From: Chitinophagaceae bacterium UBA4407
GTDB lineage: Bacteria > Bacteroidota > Bacteroidia > Chitinophagales > Chitinophagaceae
Length of the DNA: 26,479 nt
NCBI GenBank assembly: GCA_002390845.1
Contig: DGQT01000073.1
Span: 1 to 26,479 of the forward strand
Direction: 5' to 3'
The notes under the pieces were generated by a model. It was not told the DNA's origin, did no database searches, and saw only the letters and a program-made list of their open reading frames with translations. The position numbers were made by a program, and so were the translations under genes. Position 1 is the stretch's first letter, and the number at the start of each line of letters is the position of its first letter. Of the stretch, positions 7,546 through 14,782 are shown one piece after another.

Positions 7546-7588
7546 ATGTTGCCATCTTCGCTTTGCCGATTATTGTTCCTTCAGAGGA

Positions 7589-7640
7589 AGTGTGCGACGC
7601 AACGAAAAGCTTTATAGATAATCAAAAGCCTGGTCAATAA
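7589..7640 (+). repeat. Dispersed palindromic repeat, copy 3
   Basis: AGTGTGCGACGCAAC (7589-7603) is followed by AAAGCTTTATAGATAATC and AAAAGCCTGGTCAATAA. It is the inverse partner of 7302-7350 and the closest relative of the copy at 9366-9420. It lies 63 bp upstream of the probable recF ATG. CTTCGCTTTG upstream (near 7558) is shared with copy 12774-12833. Confidence 0.75.
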
Positions 7641-7703
7641 ATAAATTATAACATTATACTACATTCTTAATTGAAAACAAACCTGATTGCTATCTTGCAA
7701 CCA

Positions 7704-8822
7704 ATGATACAGGTTAAGGAAATATCGCTTACACAGTTTCGTAATTATTTATTTCAAAACTTTCAGTTCACAAAACGCATTATTGGCATTTGCGGAAAAA
7801 ACGGTAGCGGAAAAACAAACCTGCTCGATGCCATTTATTATCTCTGCTTTACAAAAAGTTATTTTTCAAAACCCGATGCACAAAGTGCTTACAGCGACCT
7901 GCGGGGTTTCAGGCTCGAAGCAAATGTTTTAAAAAATGATGAAGAGAATCAGCTTGTTTGCATCTTACGCGAAACCAACCGAAAAGAATTTTTGCTGAAC
8001 CATGAAGTGTATAAAAAATTTTCAGACCATGTAGGCAAATTTACCTGTGTAATGATTTCACCAGATGATGTAGAACTGATAACCGGCGGAAGCGAAACAA
8101 GAAGAAATTTCCTCGATACAATTCTCTCGCAGCTTTACCCGGTCTATCTCCGCCAGCTAATCGATTATAAAAAAATACTCGACCAGCGAAACAGTTTTTT
8201 AAAAGCCGCAGCCGAACGCAGTTATACTGACGATACCTTGCTCGATACATTAGATGAGCAACTGGTAAAACACGGCGATCAGATTTTTAAAACAAGGAAA
8301 AAATTCATTGAATATTTTCTGCAAAAAGTTCAAACGGAATATGCAGGTATTGCCGGCACACAGGATGGCGTCATCATTAATTATTTCAGCCAGTTGAACC
8401 ATGCAGGTTTCAAAGATTTGTTACTGCAAAACAGGCAGCGCGATTTATATCTGCAGCGAACTGGCAGCGGCATTCATAAAGATGATCTGGAGATACAAAT
8501 GAACGACATGCCTTTTAAAAGCATCGCTTCGCAGGGGCAGCGAAAAAGCCTTTTGTTTGCATTGAAACTTGCAGAGTTTAGCGTGCTAAAAGAGGAAAAA
8601 GGGTTTGCCCCGCTCCTGTTGCTGGACGATGTTTTTGAGAAGCTTGATGCGCAACGCATGCACAACCTTTTACACAAAGTTTGTATGGAAGAAAAAGGCC
8701 AGGTATTTATTACCGACACACACAAAGACCGTTTGCAGAAAGCATTTGAAGACTTACAAGCAGGTTATCAGCTGATAGAATTAATAGATAATGATGAGCC
8801 CGGCAGCAGTAACATTGATTGA
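7704..8822 (+). CDS. recF: DNA replication and repair protein RecF
   Basis: RecF is an ABC-type ATPase that binds gapped DNA and, with RecO and RecR, loads RecA at stalled forks and single-strand gaps. From the ATG at 7704 it has 372 residues, the usual RecF length. A TTG at 7671 in the same frame would add 11 residues and is less likely. Walker A is GKNGSGKT (31-38), the ABC signature is SQGQRKS (276-282), and Walker B is LLLLDD ending in Asp308-Asp309, followed by VFEKLD. The conserved RecF block GSGIHKDDLE lies ahead of the signature. No clear Shine-Dalgarno sequence is visible. No dciA (DUF721) gene follows, although that neighbour is common in Bacteroidota. Confidence 0.96.
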   Translation: MIQVKEISLTQFRNYLFQNFQFTKRIIGICGKNGSGKTNLLDAIYYLCFTKSYFSKPDAQSAYSDLRGFRLEANVLKNDEENQLVCILRETNRKEFLLNHEVYKKFSDHVGKFTCVMISPDDVELITGGSETRRNFLDTILSQLYPVYLRQLIDYKKILDQRNSFLKAAAERSYTDDTLLDTLDEQLVKHGDQIFKTRKKFIEYFLQKVQTEYAGIAGTQDGVIINYFSQLNHAGFKDLLLQNRQRDLYLQRTGSGIHKDDLEIQMNDMPFKSIASQGQRKSLLFALKLAEFSVLKEEKGFAPLLLLDDVFEKLDAQRMHNLLHKVCMEEKGQVFITDTHKDRLQKAFEDLQAGYQLIELIDNDEPGSSNID

Positions 8823-8948
8823 TCTTCTCTTTCCCGAATGCTTTCTGGATCGGTTAACAGTTCTGTTTTAATAGCAGCAGTTAAGCGAAGATTTGTAACC
8901 TCTGCCAAATCGTTTTGCAATCGCACTCATCTACGTTCTGAAAATGTT

Positions 8949-9332
8949 TCAGTTGTACTTTTCTATTGTCCAAATTATTGCAGCAGCCATCAAAATCCCA
9001 ACGGCATAACAAAGAAGATCACTCCATACAAAACCCTGCCCAAGCATTAATTTACCTATTGTTGTTTCGCGTATTGCAACCAGTATTGATGTATGCCATA
9101 GTTGGGATATTTCATCAATTACACCAAGTAAATAAGCAATCATCGCAAGCTTCCACAATTTAATTTTAGTAAAAAATATCCTTAGCAGAAATAAGAATGC
9201 AGCAGCCCAGATCGTATCGCCGCCATACTTTACAATTAATGGAAGAAACCATTCATGGTGATGGCGTGTAGCTAAAGCCAGCCAGATGCAAAACACAAAT
9301 AAAAGAAGAAAAATAATTTTACGTTTAAGCAC
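8949..9332 (-). CDS. DUF2809-like membrane protein
   Basis: This is a small integral membrane protein of the DUF2809 type, function unknown. With a GTG start at 9332 (M-LKRKIIF) it has 127 residues and four hydrophobic helices. Typical family patterns are present: a Lys-Tyr-Gly-Gly-Asp motif before helix 2 (VKYGGDTIWA), DEISQLW after helix 3, and the ending GKLMLGQGFVWSDLLCYAVG. The frame extends upstream to an ATG at 9434, but those 34 extra codons run through the dispersed repeat at 9366-9420 and start inside the dnaK terminator, so I reject that start. It is convergent with recF across a 126-bp gap in which I see no signal, and lies downstream of dnaK in the same direction. Confidence 0.8.
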   Translation of the reverse strand: MLKRKIIFLLLFVFCIWLALATRHHHEWFLPLIVKYGGDTIWAAAFLFLLRIFFTKIKLWKLAMIAYLLGVIDEISQLWHTSILVAIRETTIGKLMLGQGFVWSDLLCYAVGILMAAAIIWTIEKYN

Positions 9333-9365
9333 TTCAGTATTTAAAGTTGTTGAATAAAGATATGC

Positions 9366-9420
9366 AGTACAATTGTGCGACGCAAGTAAAGCTTCATGGA
9401 ATTCCAAAAGTTTGGTCAAT
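9366..9420 (+). repeat. Dispersed palindromic repeat, copy 4
   Basis: GTACAATTGTGCGACGCAAG is followed by TAAAGCTTCATGGAATTCC and AAAAGTTTGGTCAAT. It matches copy 7589-7640 block by block. It sits between the dnaK terminator and the start of the DUF2809-like gene, where it may form part of that gene's leader. Confidence 0.68.
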
Positions 9421-9422
9421 AA

Positions 9423-9451
9423 AAAAGCCCTCACAAAACGTGAAGGCTTTT
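9423..9451 (-). terminator. Rho-independent terminator of dnaK
   Basis: AAAAGCCCTCAC (9423-9434) pairs with GTGAAGGCTTTT (9440-9451) with one mismatch. On the minus strand the stem is followed by T residues (A-run 9421-9426 on the plus strand). It lies 22 bp after the dnaK stop codon. Confidence 0.8.
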
Positions 9452-9472
9452 ACTTATAAACTTATCAATATT

Positions 9473-11380
9473 TTACTTCACTTCTTCAAACTCAGCGTCG
9501 GTAACAGTTTCAGTGTTTCCATCATTTGCCGCACCATGTCCTTCTTGTCCGTCAGAGCCCGGCTGCGCTCCACCTGCCTGCTGTGCTTTGTAAATTTCTT
9601 CACTTGCTGCAGTCCATGCGGTATTCATTTCTGTCATTGCGGCATCTACTGCGGCTACATCCTGACTTTTATGCGCTTCCTTCAATTTGTTTAAAGCACT
9701 TTCAATTGGTGCTTTTTTATCAGCAGGAATTTTATCTCCAAACTCTTTGAACTGCTTTTCAGTCTGGAAAATCATGCTATCTGCCTGGTTCAGTTTTTCC
9801 ACTTTTTCACGGGCAATTTTATCTTCAGCTTCGTGGGCTTTCGCTTCGTTCTTCATCTTTTCAACTTCTTCTTTGCTTAAGCCACTACCCGCTTCAATGC
9901 GGATCTTTTGCTCTTTGCCGGTGCCTTTATCTTTTGCACTTACATGCAGCATACCGTTGGCATCTATATCGAATGTTACCTCAATTTGAGGTACGCCCCG
10001 TGGAGCTGGTGGAATATCAGCAAGGTTAAATTTACCCAGGCTCTTATTCTGTGCAGCCATTGGTCTTTCGCCCTGTAAAACATGTATCTCCACACCTGGC
10101 TGATTATCACTGGCTGTAGAAAAAGTTTCTGTTTTCCTTGAAGGAATGGTTGTATTGCTTGCGATCATGGTTGTCATTACACCACCCATAGTTTCTATAC
10201 CAAGGCTTAACGGAGTAACATCAAGCAGCAACACATCTTTTACTTCACCTGTTAATACCGCACCTTGAATTGCTGCGCCAATTGCAACAACTTCATCGGG
10301 GTTTACACTCCGGTTTGGTTTTTTATTAAAGAATTTCTCAACCAGTTCCTGTACTTTAGGAATACGTGTAGAACCACCCACCAAAATTACTTCATCAATC
10401 TGCGAGGTATTGTAACCTGCATCTTTTAAAGCAAGCTCACATGGCTTTAAACATCTTGCAAAAAGACCATCGGCTAATTGCTCAAACTTTGCCCTTGAAA
10501 GTTTAATTACAAGGTGCTTAGGCACTCCATCTACTGCTGTTATGTAAGGCAGGTTAATTTCTGTTTCGCTGGAAGAACTCAATTCAACCTTAGCTTTTTC
10601 TGAAGCCTCTTTTAAACGCTGCAAGGCCATTGGATCCTTACGAAGATCAATTGCTTCCTGCTTTTTAAATTCATCAGCAAGCCAGTCCATGATTACTTTA
10701 TCAAAGTCATCACCGCCAAGGTGTGTATCACCATTGGTTGATTTTACTTCAAACACACCTTCTCCAAGATCAAGGATGGAAATATCAAAAGTACCACCAC
10801 CCAAATCGAATACTGCAATTTTCTGATCGGTATGTTTTTTATCTAATCCATAAGCCAAAGCCGCTGCTGTAGGCTCGTTCACAATACGGCGAACATTTAA
10901 ACCTGCAATTTCACCAGCTTCTTTTGTAGCCTGCCGCTGTGCATCATTAAAGTAGGCAGGTACGGTAATTACCGCTTCATTTACTTCATGCCCAAGGTAA
11001 TCTTCAGCAGTCTTCTTCATTTTCTGAAGAATCATAGCACTGATTTCCTGTGGCGTATATAAACGGCCATCTATGTCAACACGAACGGTATTATTGTCAC
11101 CTTTGGCAACCTTATAACTCCAGTGGCTGATTTCTTCAGTCACTTCATCGAACCTGCGGCCCATGAAACGTTTTACACTGGAAATGGTGTTCTGAGAATT
11201 GGTGATTGCCTGGCGTTTGGCAGGATCACCCACTTTGCGTTCCCCATTCTTTAAGAACGCAACCACCGACGGCGTAGTACGGCGGCCTTCATCGTTGGCA
11301 ATTACCACCGGTTCGTTGCCTTCCATCACAGATACGCAACTGTTGGTAGTACCAAGGTCAATTCCTATTATTTTTCCCAT
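9473..11380 (-). CDS. dnaK: Chaperone protein DnaK (Hsp70)
   Basis: This is a 635-residue ATP-driven cytoplasmic chaperone that works with DnaJ and GrpE in folding and the heat-shock response. The N-terminal ATPase domain has the three Hsp70 signatures: IGIDLGTTNSCV (5-16), IAVFDLGGGTFDIS (188-201) and VILVGGSTRIPKVQE (about 340-354). The interdomain linker is DVLLLDVTPLSLG. The substrate-binding domain follows, then a helical lid and a Gly/Gln-rich linker ending in the classic tail DAEFEEVK. Length and order are normal. grpE and dnaJ are not adjacent, so dnaK appears to be transcribed alone, ending at the terminator 9423-9451. I see no CIRCE-like inverted repeat upstream. Confidence 0.98.
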   Translation of the reverse strand: MGKIIGIDLGTTNSCVSVMEGNEPVVIANDEGRRTTPSVVAFLKNGERKVGDPAKRQAITNSQNTISSVKRFMGRRFDEVTEEISHWSYKVAKGDNNTVRVDIDGRLYTPQEISAMILQKMKKTAEDYLGHEVNEAVITVPAYFNDAQRQATKEAGEIAGLNVRRIVNEPTAAALAYGLDKKHTDQKIAVFDLGGGTFDISILDLGEGVFEVKSTNGDTHLGGDDFDKVIMDWLADEFKKQEAIDLRKDPMALQRLKEASEKAKVELSSSSETEINLPYITAVDGVPKHLVIKLSRAKFEQLADGLFARCLKPCELALKDAGYNTSQIDEVILVGGSTRIPKVQELVEKFFNKKPNRSVNPDEVVAIGAAIQGAVLTGEVKDVLLLDVTPLSLGIETMGGVMTTMIASNTTIPSRKTETFSTASDNQPGVEIHVLQGERPMAAQNKSLGKFNLADIPPAPRGVPQIEVTFDIDANGMLHVSAKDKGTGKEQKIRIEAGSGLSKEEVEKMKNEAKAHEAEDKIAREKVEKLNQADSMIFQTEKQFKEFGDKIPADKKAPIESALNKLKEAHKSQDVAAVDAAMTEMNTAWTAASEEIYKAQQAGGAQPGSDGQEGHGAANDGNTETVTDAEFEEVK

Positions 11381-11696
11381 ATTATTTATTTGCTTTAATG
11401 GTTAGTATTCAAGATTTTACCAGTTTCTCTTGTCAATCATTATGCCATTGCGGTGAAAGGTGAAAAAATGGCAGACGAAAAAAGTATTCAGTAAGTAGAT
11501 TATGATTTTGAGTTTTTGGGGAACGGGCTTTTGATCTTTCATGGCATCGCCGGTTGTGTCACTAACTTATACGTTCGCAATGTATGGCAGCTTTTATTGT
11601 AGCGTATTATTGAACTTATGAACGCCATTTAAATTTACTTTTTATAACAAGTATTTAATCATGCACTAAACATATGTTTTTTTCGTTTGCCAAACT
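11381..11696. other. Divergent intergenic region between dnaK and the PorP/SprF-like gene
   Basis: This 316-bp gap holds the start regions of two divergent genes. It contains one inverted copy of the dispersed repeat (11524-11578). It also contains CTTTTATTGTAGCGTATT at 11591-11608, which matches 3044-3061 at 17 of 18 bases. I see no convincing promoter matching TAnnTTTG at proper distance for either gene, and no gene. Confidence 0.6.
11524..11578 (-). repeat. Dispersed palindromic repeat, copy 5 (inverted variant)
   Basis: CATGGCATCGCCGGTTGTGTCAC followed by TAACTTATACGTTCG (11540-11577) is nearly the same as 17688-17725. Read on the minus strand it follows the core of the other copies: GTTGTGTC.C..ACTTATACG against GTTGCGTCGCACACTTGTACG. 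It is placed between dnaK and the PorP/SprF-like gene. Confidence 0.65.
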
Positions 11697-12683
11697 ATGC
11701 TTAAGATAGCAACACAGCTTCTGATTTTCGCCTTACTACTGCTAAAAGCCCCTTTCATCAGGGCACAGGATCCGCATTTTTCGGGTAAGGACGATATGAA
11801 TATTTGGTACAACCCTGCTATAAAAACAAATAAATTTCCGGTGACACATGTAAGCATGCGCAGTGTTAAATATCCTAATATTATTTCTTACAGTAGTAAA
11901 GTTGCTACAATTGAATTGCCCATTGTTAGCAGGGGAATAACAGATTACGATAACGTTTTTTTTATGAACCTGGCTGCCGGAATAAGCACAGACAACTCCA
12001 GTGATCATTTTATGAATGCGTCAACGGCAATGCTTGCCCTGTCATATGCTATGCCACTTAATAATGATAATACTTATCTGGCTTTGGGTTTACAGGGCAA
12101 CTATTCTTTTAACCGGGTGGGTACTGCATACGCATATAATCTTCCTGCTGGGTTTGATAAATACGGGGCATTGGGTTCAGCAATGACAATAGATCCTTTT
12201 GGGTCTGGCTTTAATTTTGGATATTTTACCGCAGGAGCCGGAGTTTCTGTTTTTCACAGCGGAATACGAAAACAATGGTATTTTGGCGGGTCTATACGCC
12301 ATTTCAACCATCCTTATACAGAATTTAGCTATTCAGCAAGATTGCCTTCGAACAATGGCATACAGGCAGGTTATACCACCCCCATAAATAATGCAAATGA
12401 TATTAGCGGCTATGCAAATTTCACCTGGCAAGCCGGTACGAATGAGCAAAATATGAGCGAACAATTTATGGGGGTACGCTACAGCCACCACCTGAATGAC
12501 AGTACGAACAACGCACTTTCTTTTGGCCTTGGTTTACGTGCTGGTGATGCGTTAATACCCGGTGCAGCTATTGATATTGGCGTAAGCCGTGTTGCATTCT
12601 ATTACGAGATCAATATATCTGGAATGCCATCAGGCAACTATCATCGCAAGGCTTTAGAGTTTTCGTTTAGATTGAATCTATAA
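11697..12683 (+). CDS. PorP/SprF family type IX secretion-associated outer-membrane protein
   Basis: This is a 328-residue beta-barrel-type outer-membrane protein of the PorP/SprF family. PorP is needed for T9SS function in Porphyromonas, and SprF for delivery of the gliding adhesin SprB in Flavobacterium. A signal peptide (residues 1-23, ending IRAQ) is followed by the family hallmark AQDPHFS and, shortly after, a YNPA motif (NIWYNPAIK). Many alternating, glycine- and aromatic-rich strands follow, such as SFGLGLRAGD and the terminal ALEFSFRLNL, as expected for a barrel. Length is typical. The gene is alone, with no PE/OmpA or large adhesin gene directly adjacent. The two T9SS cargo proteins in this window lie 2.1 and 6 kb downstream, so a specific pairing is only a guess. 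Confidence 0.87.
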   Translation: MLKIATQLLIFALLLLKAPFIRAQDPHFSGKDDMNIWYNPAIKTNKFPVTHVSMRSVKYPNIISYSSKVATIELPIVSRGITDYDNVFFMNLAAGISTDNSSDHFMNASTAMLALSYAMPLNNDNTYLALGLQGNYSFNRVGTAYAYNLPAGFDKYGALGSAMTIDPFGSGFNFGYFTAGAGVSVFHSGIRKQWYFGGSIRHFNHPYTEFSYSARLPSNNGIQAGYTTPINNANDISGYANFTWQAGTNEQNMSEQFMGVRYSHHLNDSTNNALSFGLGLRAGDALIPGAAIDIGVSRVAFYYEINISGMPSGNYHRKALEFSFRLNL

Positions 12684-12773
12684 AAAAAATGAGAAATCAG
12701 AAATAAAGCGTTATCGTTAAAATACCCGCAATCTTCGCTTCAATCTTCGCTTTGGTAAAGCCCAATAAACATT

Positions 12774-12833
12774 CCATCGTACAAGAGTGCGACGCAAGAA
12801 AGTATCATTGAATTACTAATGCCGGGTTCAAAA
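12774..12833 (+). repeat. Dispersed palindromic repeat, copy 6
   Basis: The sequence CCATCGTACAAGAGTGCGAC leads into GCAAGAAAGTATCATTGAA and ends GCCGGGTTCAAA. It is closest to copies 3145-3206 and 18526-18588. Just upstream, CAATCTTCGCTT is repeated in tandem at 12729-12740 and 12741-12752. Confidence 0.72.
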
Positions 12834-12914
12834 AAAATACCAGCAAACAAAAGCAAGATGCAATAACGGCAGGTGCTGTAAAGTTCATAATTTTAATAAA
12901 ATTAATTATTGCTT

Positions 12915-13574
12915 ATGCCAACTGCCATTGCCCGGAAATTAAAGATAAAAGAAGGTTACATTTTACTTACGCTTAATGCGCCGGTGTACTTCCAGGATCA
13001 TTTACAGCCTTTGCCCGGCAATGTAAAAGTTTCAGCAAAAGCAAAAGTTTATAACCAGGTGCATTGGTTTGTACAAAATAAAGCTCAGATGGAAAAAGAG
13101 ATGGGCAGGTTGCTCACCCTAATAAAGGATGATGTGATTTTGTGGATCTATTACCCAAAAGCTACTTCCAAAATGCAAACAGACCTTACCCGTGACAAGG
13201 GTTGGGAAAGTCTACAGGCTCACGGCGATAAACTTACCTGGATTAGCCTGATTTCTTTTGATGAAACATGGTCTGTTTTTGGTTGCCGTGCTAAAACAGA
13301 AGCAGATAAAATGAAAGAGGCCCAACCCAAAACCAGGGAAATATTTAACTGGGTTGACCCTAAAACAAAAACCATAAAACTGCCGGATGATCTTGCTATG
13401 GCTTTAAAAAAGAATAAAAAGGAAGCTGCTTTTTTTGATACACTTTCGTTCAGCAATAAGAAAGAATATATTGAATGGATTGTTACTGCCAAAAGAGAAG
13501 AAACAAGAATGCAACGAATAAAAGAAACTATAGAAAAGCTAGGAAAGAAATGGAAGAACCCGAGAAACATTTAA
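12915..13574 (+). CDS. YdeI/OmpD-associated (OmdA) family protein
   Basis: This is a 219-residue soluble protein. The last 60 or so residues (from LPDDLAMALKKNKKEAAFF to KKWKNPRN) match the helical OmdA/YdeI domain: a DDL..AL start, the F..LS.SNKKEYIEWI core and a basic R..RI..TIEKL tail. The N-terminal part (ARKLKIKEGYILLTLNAP, then DDVILWIYYPKA) resembles DUF3052-type domains. Relatives have been linked to cationic-peptide or bacteriocin tolerance, but the biochemical role is unclear. A TTG at 12909 would add two residues; I prefer the ATG at 12915. An AraC-type regulator begins 28 bp downstream and a VOC protein after that, so an operon is likely. Confidence 0.8.
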   Translation: MPTAIARKLKIKEGYILLTLNAPVYFQDHLQPLPGNVKVSAKAKVYNQVHWFVQNKAQMEKEMGRLLTLIKDDVILWIYYPKATSKMQTDLTRDKGWESLQAHGDKLTWISLISFDETWSVFGCRAKTEADKMKEAQPKTREIFNWVDPKTKTIKLPDDLAMALKKNKKEAAFFDTLSFSNKKEYIEWIVTAKREETRMQRIKETIEKLGKKWKNPRNI

Positions 13575-13602
13575 CTACTTCTACAAATTAAGTTTTTAAT
13601 GA

Positions 13603-14022
13603 ATGCTTAAGTTAAGCAATGATATTTACAGTCGTATTGCTTCAGCAAAAATGTATATAGACGAAAACTATCATGAAGATATTAACCTGGAAATAATTTC
13701 GCAGCAGGCTTTTATTTCGCGGTTTCATTTTCACAGGTTGTTTACAAAAATTTACAGGAAAACACCACATCAATACGTTACACAAAAGCGGTTGGAAAAT
13801 GCAAAAATATTACTGGCCAAAGAAGGCATCAGCATTACTGAAGTTTGTAACTGCGTTGGGTTTGAGAGCCTGGGCTCTTTTAGTTCATTGTTTAAAAAAC
13901 AACATGGTTTTGCCCCGCAATACTATCGTAACATTGCTTATCTTAAAATGAAATTGGCTAAAGAGCAACCCAAACAATTTATTCCGCACTGTTTTATTGA
14001 TTCCTATAAACTGGATCAATAA
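13603..14022 (+). CDS. AraC family regulator, DNA-binding domain only
   Basis: This is a 139-residue transcription factor made of little more than the AraC/XylS double helix-turn-helix. The first HTH is at about residues 27-49 (INLEIISQQAFISRFHFHRLF). The second is at about 76-98 (SITEVCNCVGFESLGSFSSLF), followed by the family signature ending KKQHGFAPQYYR. The N-terminal sensor domain of full-length AraC proteins is absent, so any signal must act through another protein or through expression level. It lies 28 bp after the YdeI-like gene and 64 bp before the VOC gene. Its natural targets are probably these neighbours, which is inferred from location only. Confidence 0.92.
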   Translation: MLKLSNDIYSRIASAKMYIDENYHEDINLEIISQQAFISRFHFHRLFTKIYRKTPHQYVTQKRLENAKILLAKEGISITEVCNCVGFESLGSFSSLFKKQHGFAPQYYRNIAYLKMKLAKEQPKQFIPHCFIDSYKLDQ

Positions 14023-14086
14023 TAGCAATTTTCAAGAAGTGTTTCTTGTTGCAGTAATGTAGCTTCATGTTCTTAAAAATTTAAAT

Positions 14087-14506
14087 ATGATAACCAAAGT
14101 ATCGCACACATCGCTGTTTGTTACCAGCCAGGAAAAGGCTTATGATTTTTATGTAACCAAACTGGGGTTTAAAGTAAATACTGATGTAAAAATGGAGAAT
14201 GGTTTCAGGTGGCTGACATTGAACCCACCTGAACAACCTGATCTCGAAATTGCTATCCTGGAACCTTTACACCCCGGAATGCATAATGATGAAGAAACCC
14301 AGAATGCATTTAAAGTATTGCTTGAAAAAGGTGCACTTGGTGCGGGTGTTTTATACACACCTGATTGCCGTGCAACTTATGAAGAATTAAAAGCAAAAGG
14401 CGTTATTTTTAAGAGTGAACCGAAGGAACAATTTTACGGAACAGAAGCCATTATAACAGATGGTTGTGGTAACTGGTTTAGTATGACGCAGCCAAAAGAA
14501 ATGTAG
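14087..14506 (+). CDS. VOC superfamily (glyoxalase/dioxygenase-fold) protein
   Basis: This is a 139-residue vicinal-oxygen-chelate fold protein with the two paired beta-alpha-beta-beta-beta modules. The first starts KVSHTSLFVTSQEKAYDFY (4-22) with a possible metal ligand at His7 and runs to LEIAILE (53-59). The second includes GVLYTPDCRATYEELKAKG (87-105) and ends FYGTEAIITDGCGNWFSM, where Glu120 could be a second ligand. Such small proteins include glyoxalase-like, bleomycin-resistance-like and uncharacterised enzymes, and the substrate cannot be read from sequence. It is the last gene of a probable YdeI-AraC-VOC operon and is followed by a terminator at 14526-14564. AraC-VOC pairs are, as I recall, frequent in Bacteroidota. 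Confidence 0.9.
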   Translation: MITKVSHTSLFVTSQEKAYDFYVTKLGFKVNTDVKMENGFRWLTLNPPEQPDLEIAILEPLHPGMHNDEETQNAFKVLLEKGALGAGVLYTPDCRATYEELKAKGVIFKSEPKEQFYGTEAIITDGCGNWFSMTQPKEM

Positions 14507-14525
14507 ATATTGAATTTGTAAAAAA

Positions 14526-14564
14526 GGCTTTGGAAGCAACAACAACTTGCTCTCAAAGCCCTTT
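14526..14564 (+). terminator. Rho-independent terminator of the YdeI-AraC-VOC operon
   Basis: GGCTTTG (14526-14532) pairs with CAAAGCC (14554-14560), and AGCAA (14535-14539) with TTGCT (14547-14551). The stem is flanked by an A-run upstream and CTTTT downstream. It lies about 20 bp after the VOC stop codon. Confidence 0.8.
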
Positions 14565-14737
14565 TGTGTAATTAAGAAAAGTTTCAGGATGGCCGCCATT
14601 CAAGAACTTATTGCGCATTGGCGTAAAACTAATTTTTGTTTAACAAGGGTCAAATACAAGAGTCTTAATACTGAAGCCGCTCACAAAATACAATCTTTAT
14701 TAAAAGTATTATCATCACGAAATTTGTTATAATGCTA

Positions 14738-14745
14738 TATTTTTG
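14738..14745 (+). promoter_or_regulatory. Candidate -7 promoter element for the S8 peptidase
   Basis: TATTTTTG fits the Bacteroidota TAnnTTTG element and lies 38 bases before the ATG at 14783. No TTTG is seen at the expected -33 position, so the call is weak. The rest of the 14565-14782 gap shows nothing I can name. Confidence 0.3.
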
Positions 14746-14782
14746 AACGCTGGTTTAATATTACTATGATCAACTTAAATAA

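Noticed and set aside
8838..9050. Plus-strand open frame of 70 codons after recF
   Set aside because: It overlaps the conserved 3' part of the DUF2809-like gene on the other strand and has no recognisable protein character. It is also not a dciA gene.
11381..11696. Possible CIRCE heat-shock operator upstream of dnaK
   Set aside because: No TTAGCACTC-type inverted repeat is present. The only inverted sequence there belongs to the dispersed repeat family.
14547..14732. Plus-strand open frame of 61 codons between the VOC gene and the peptidase
   Set aside because: It begins inside the terminator hairpin and lacks any recognisable motif or start context. An internal ATG at 14590 gives only about 47 residues.
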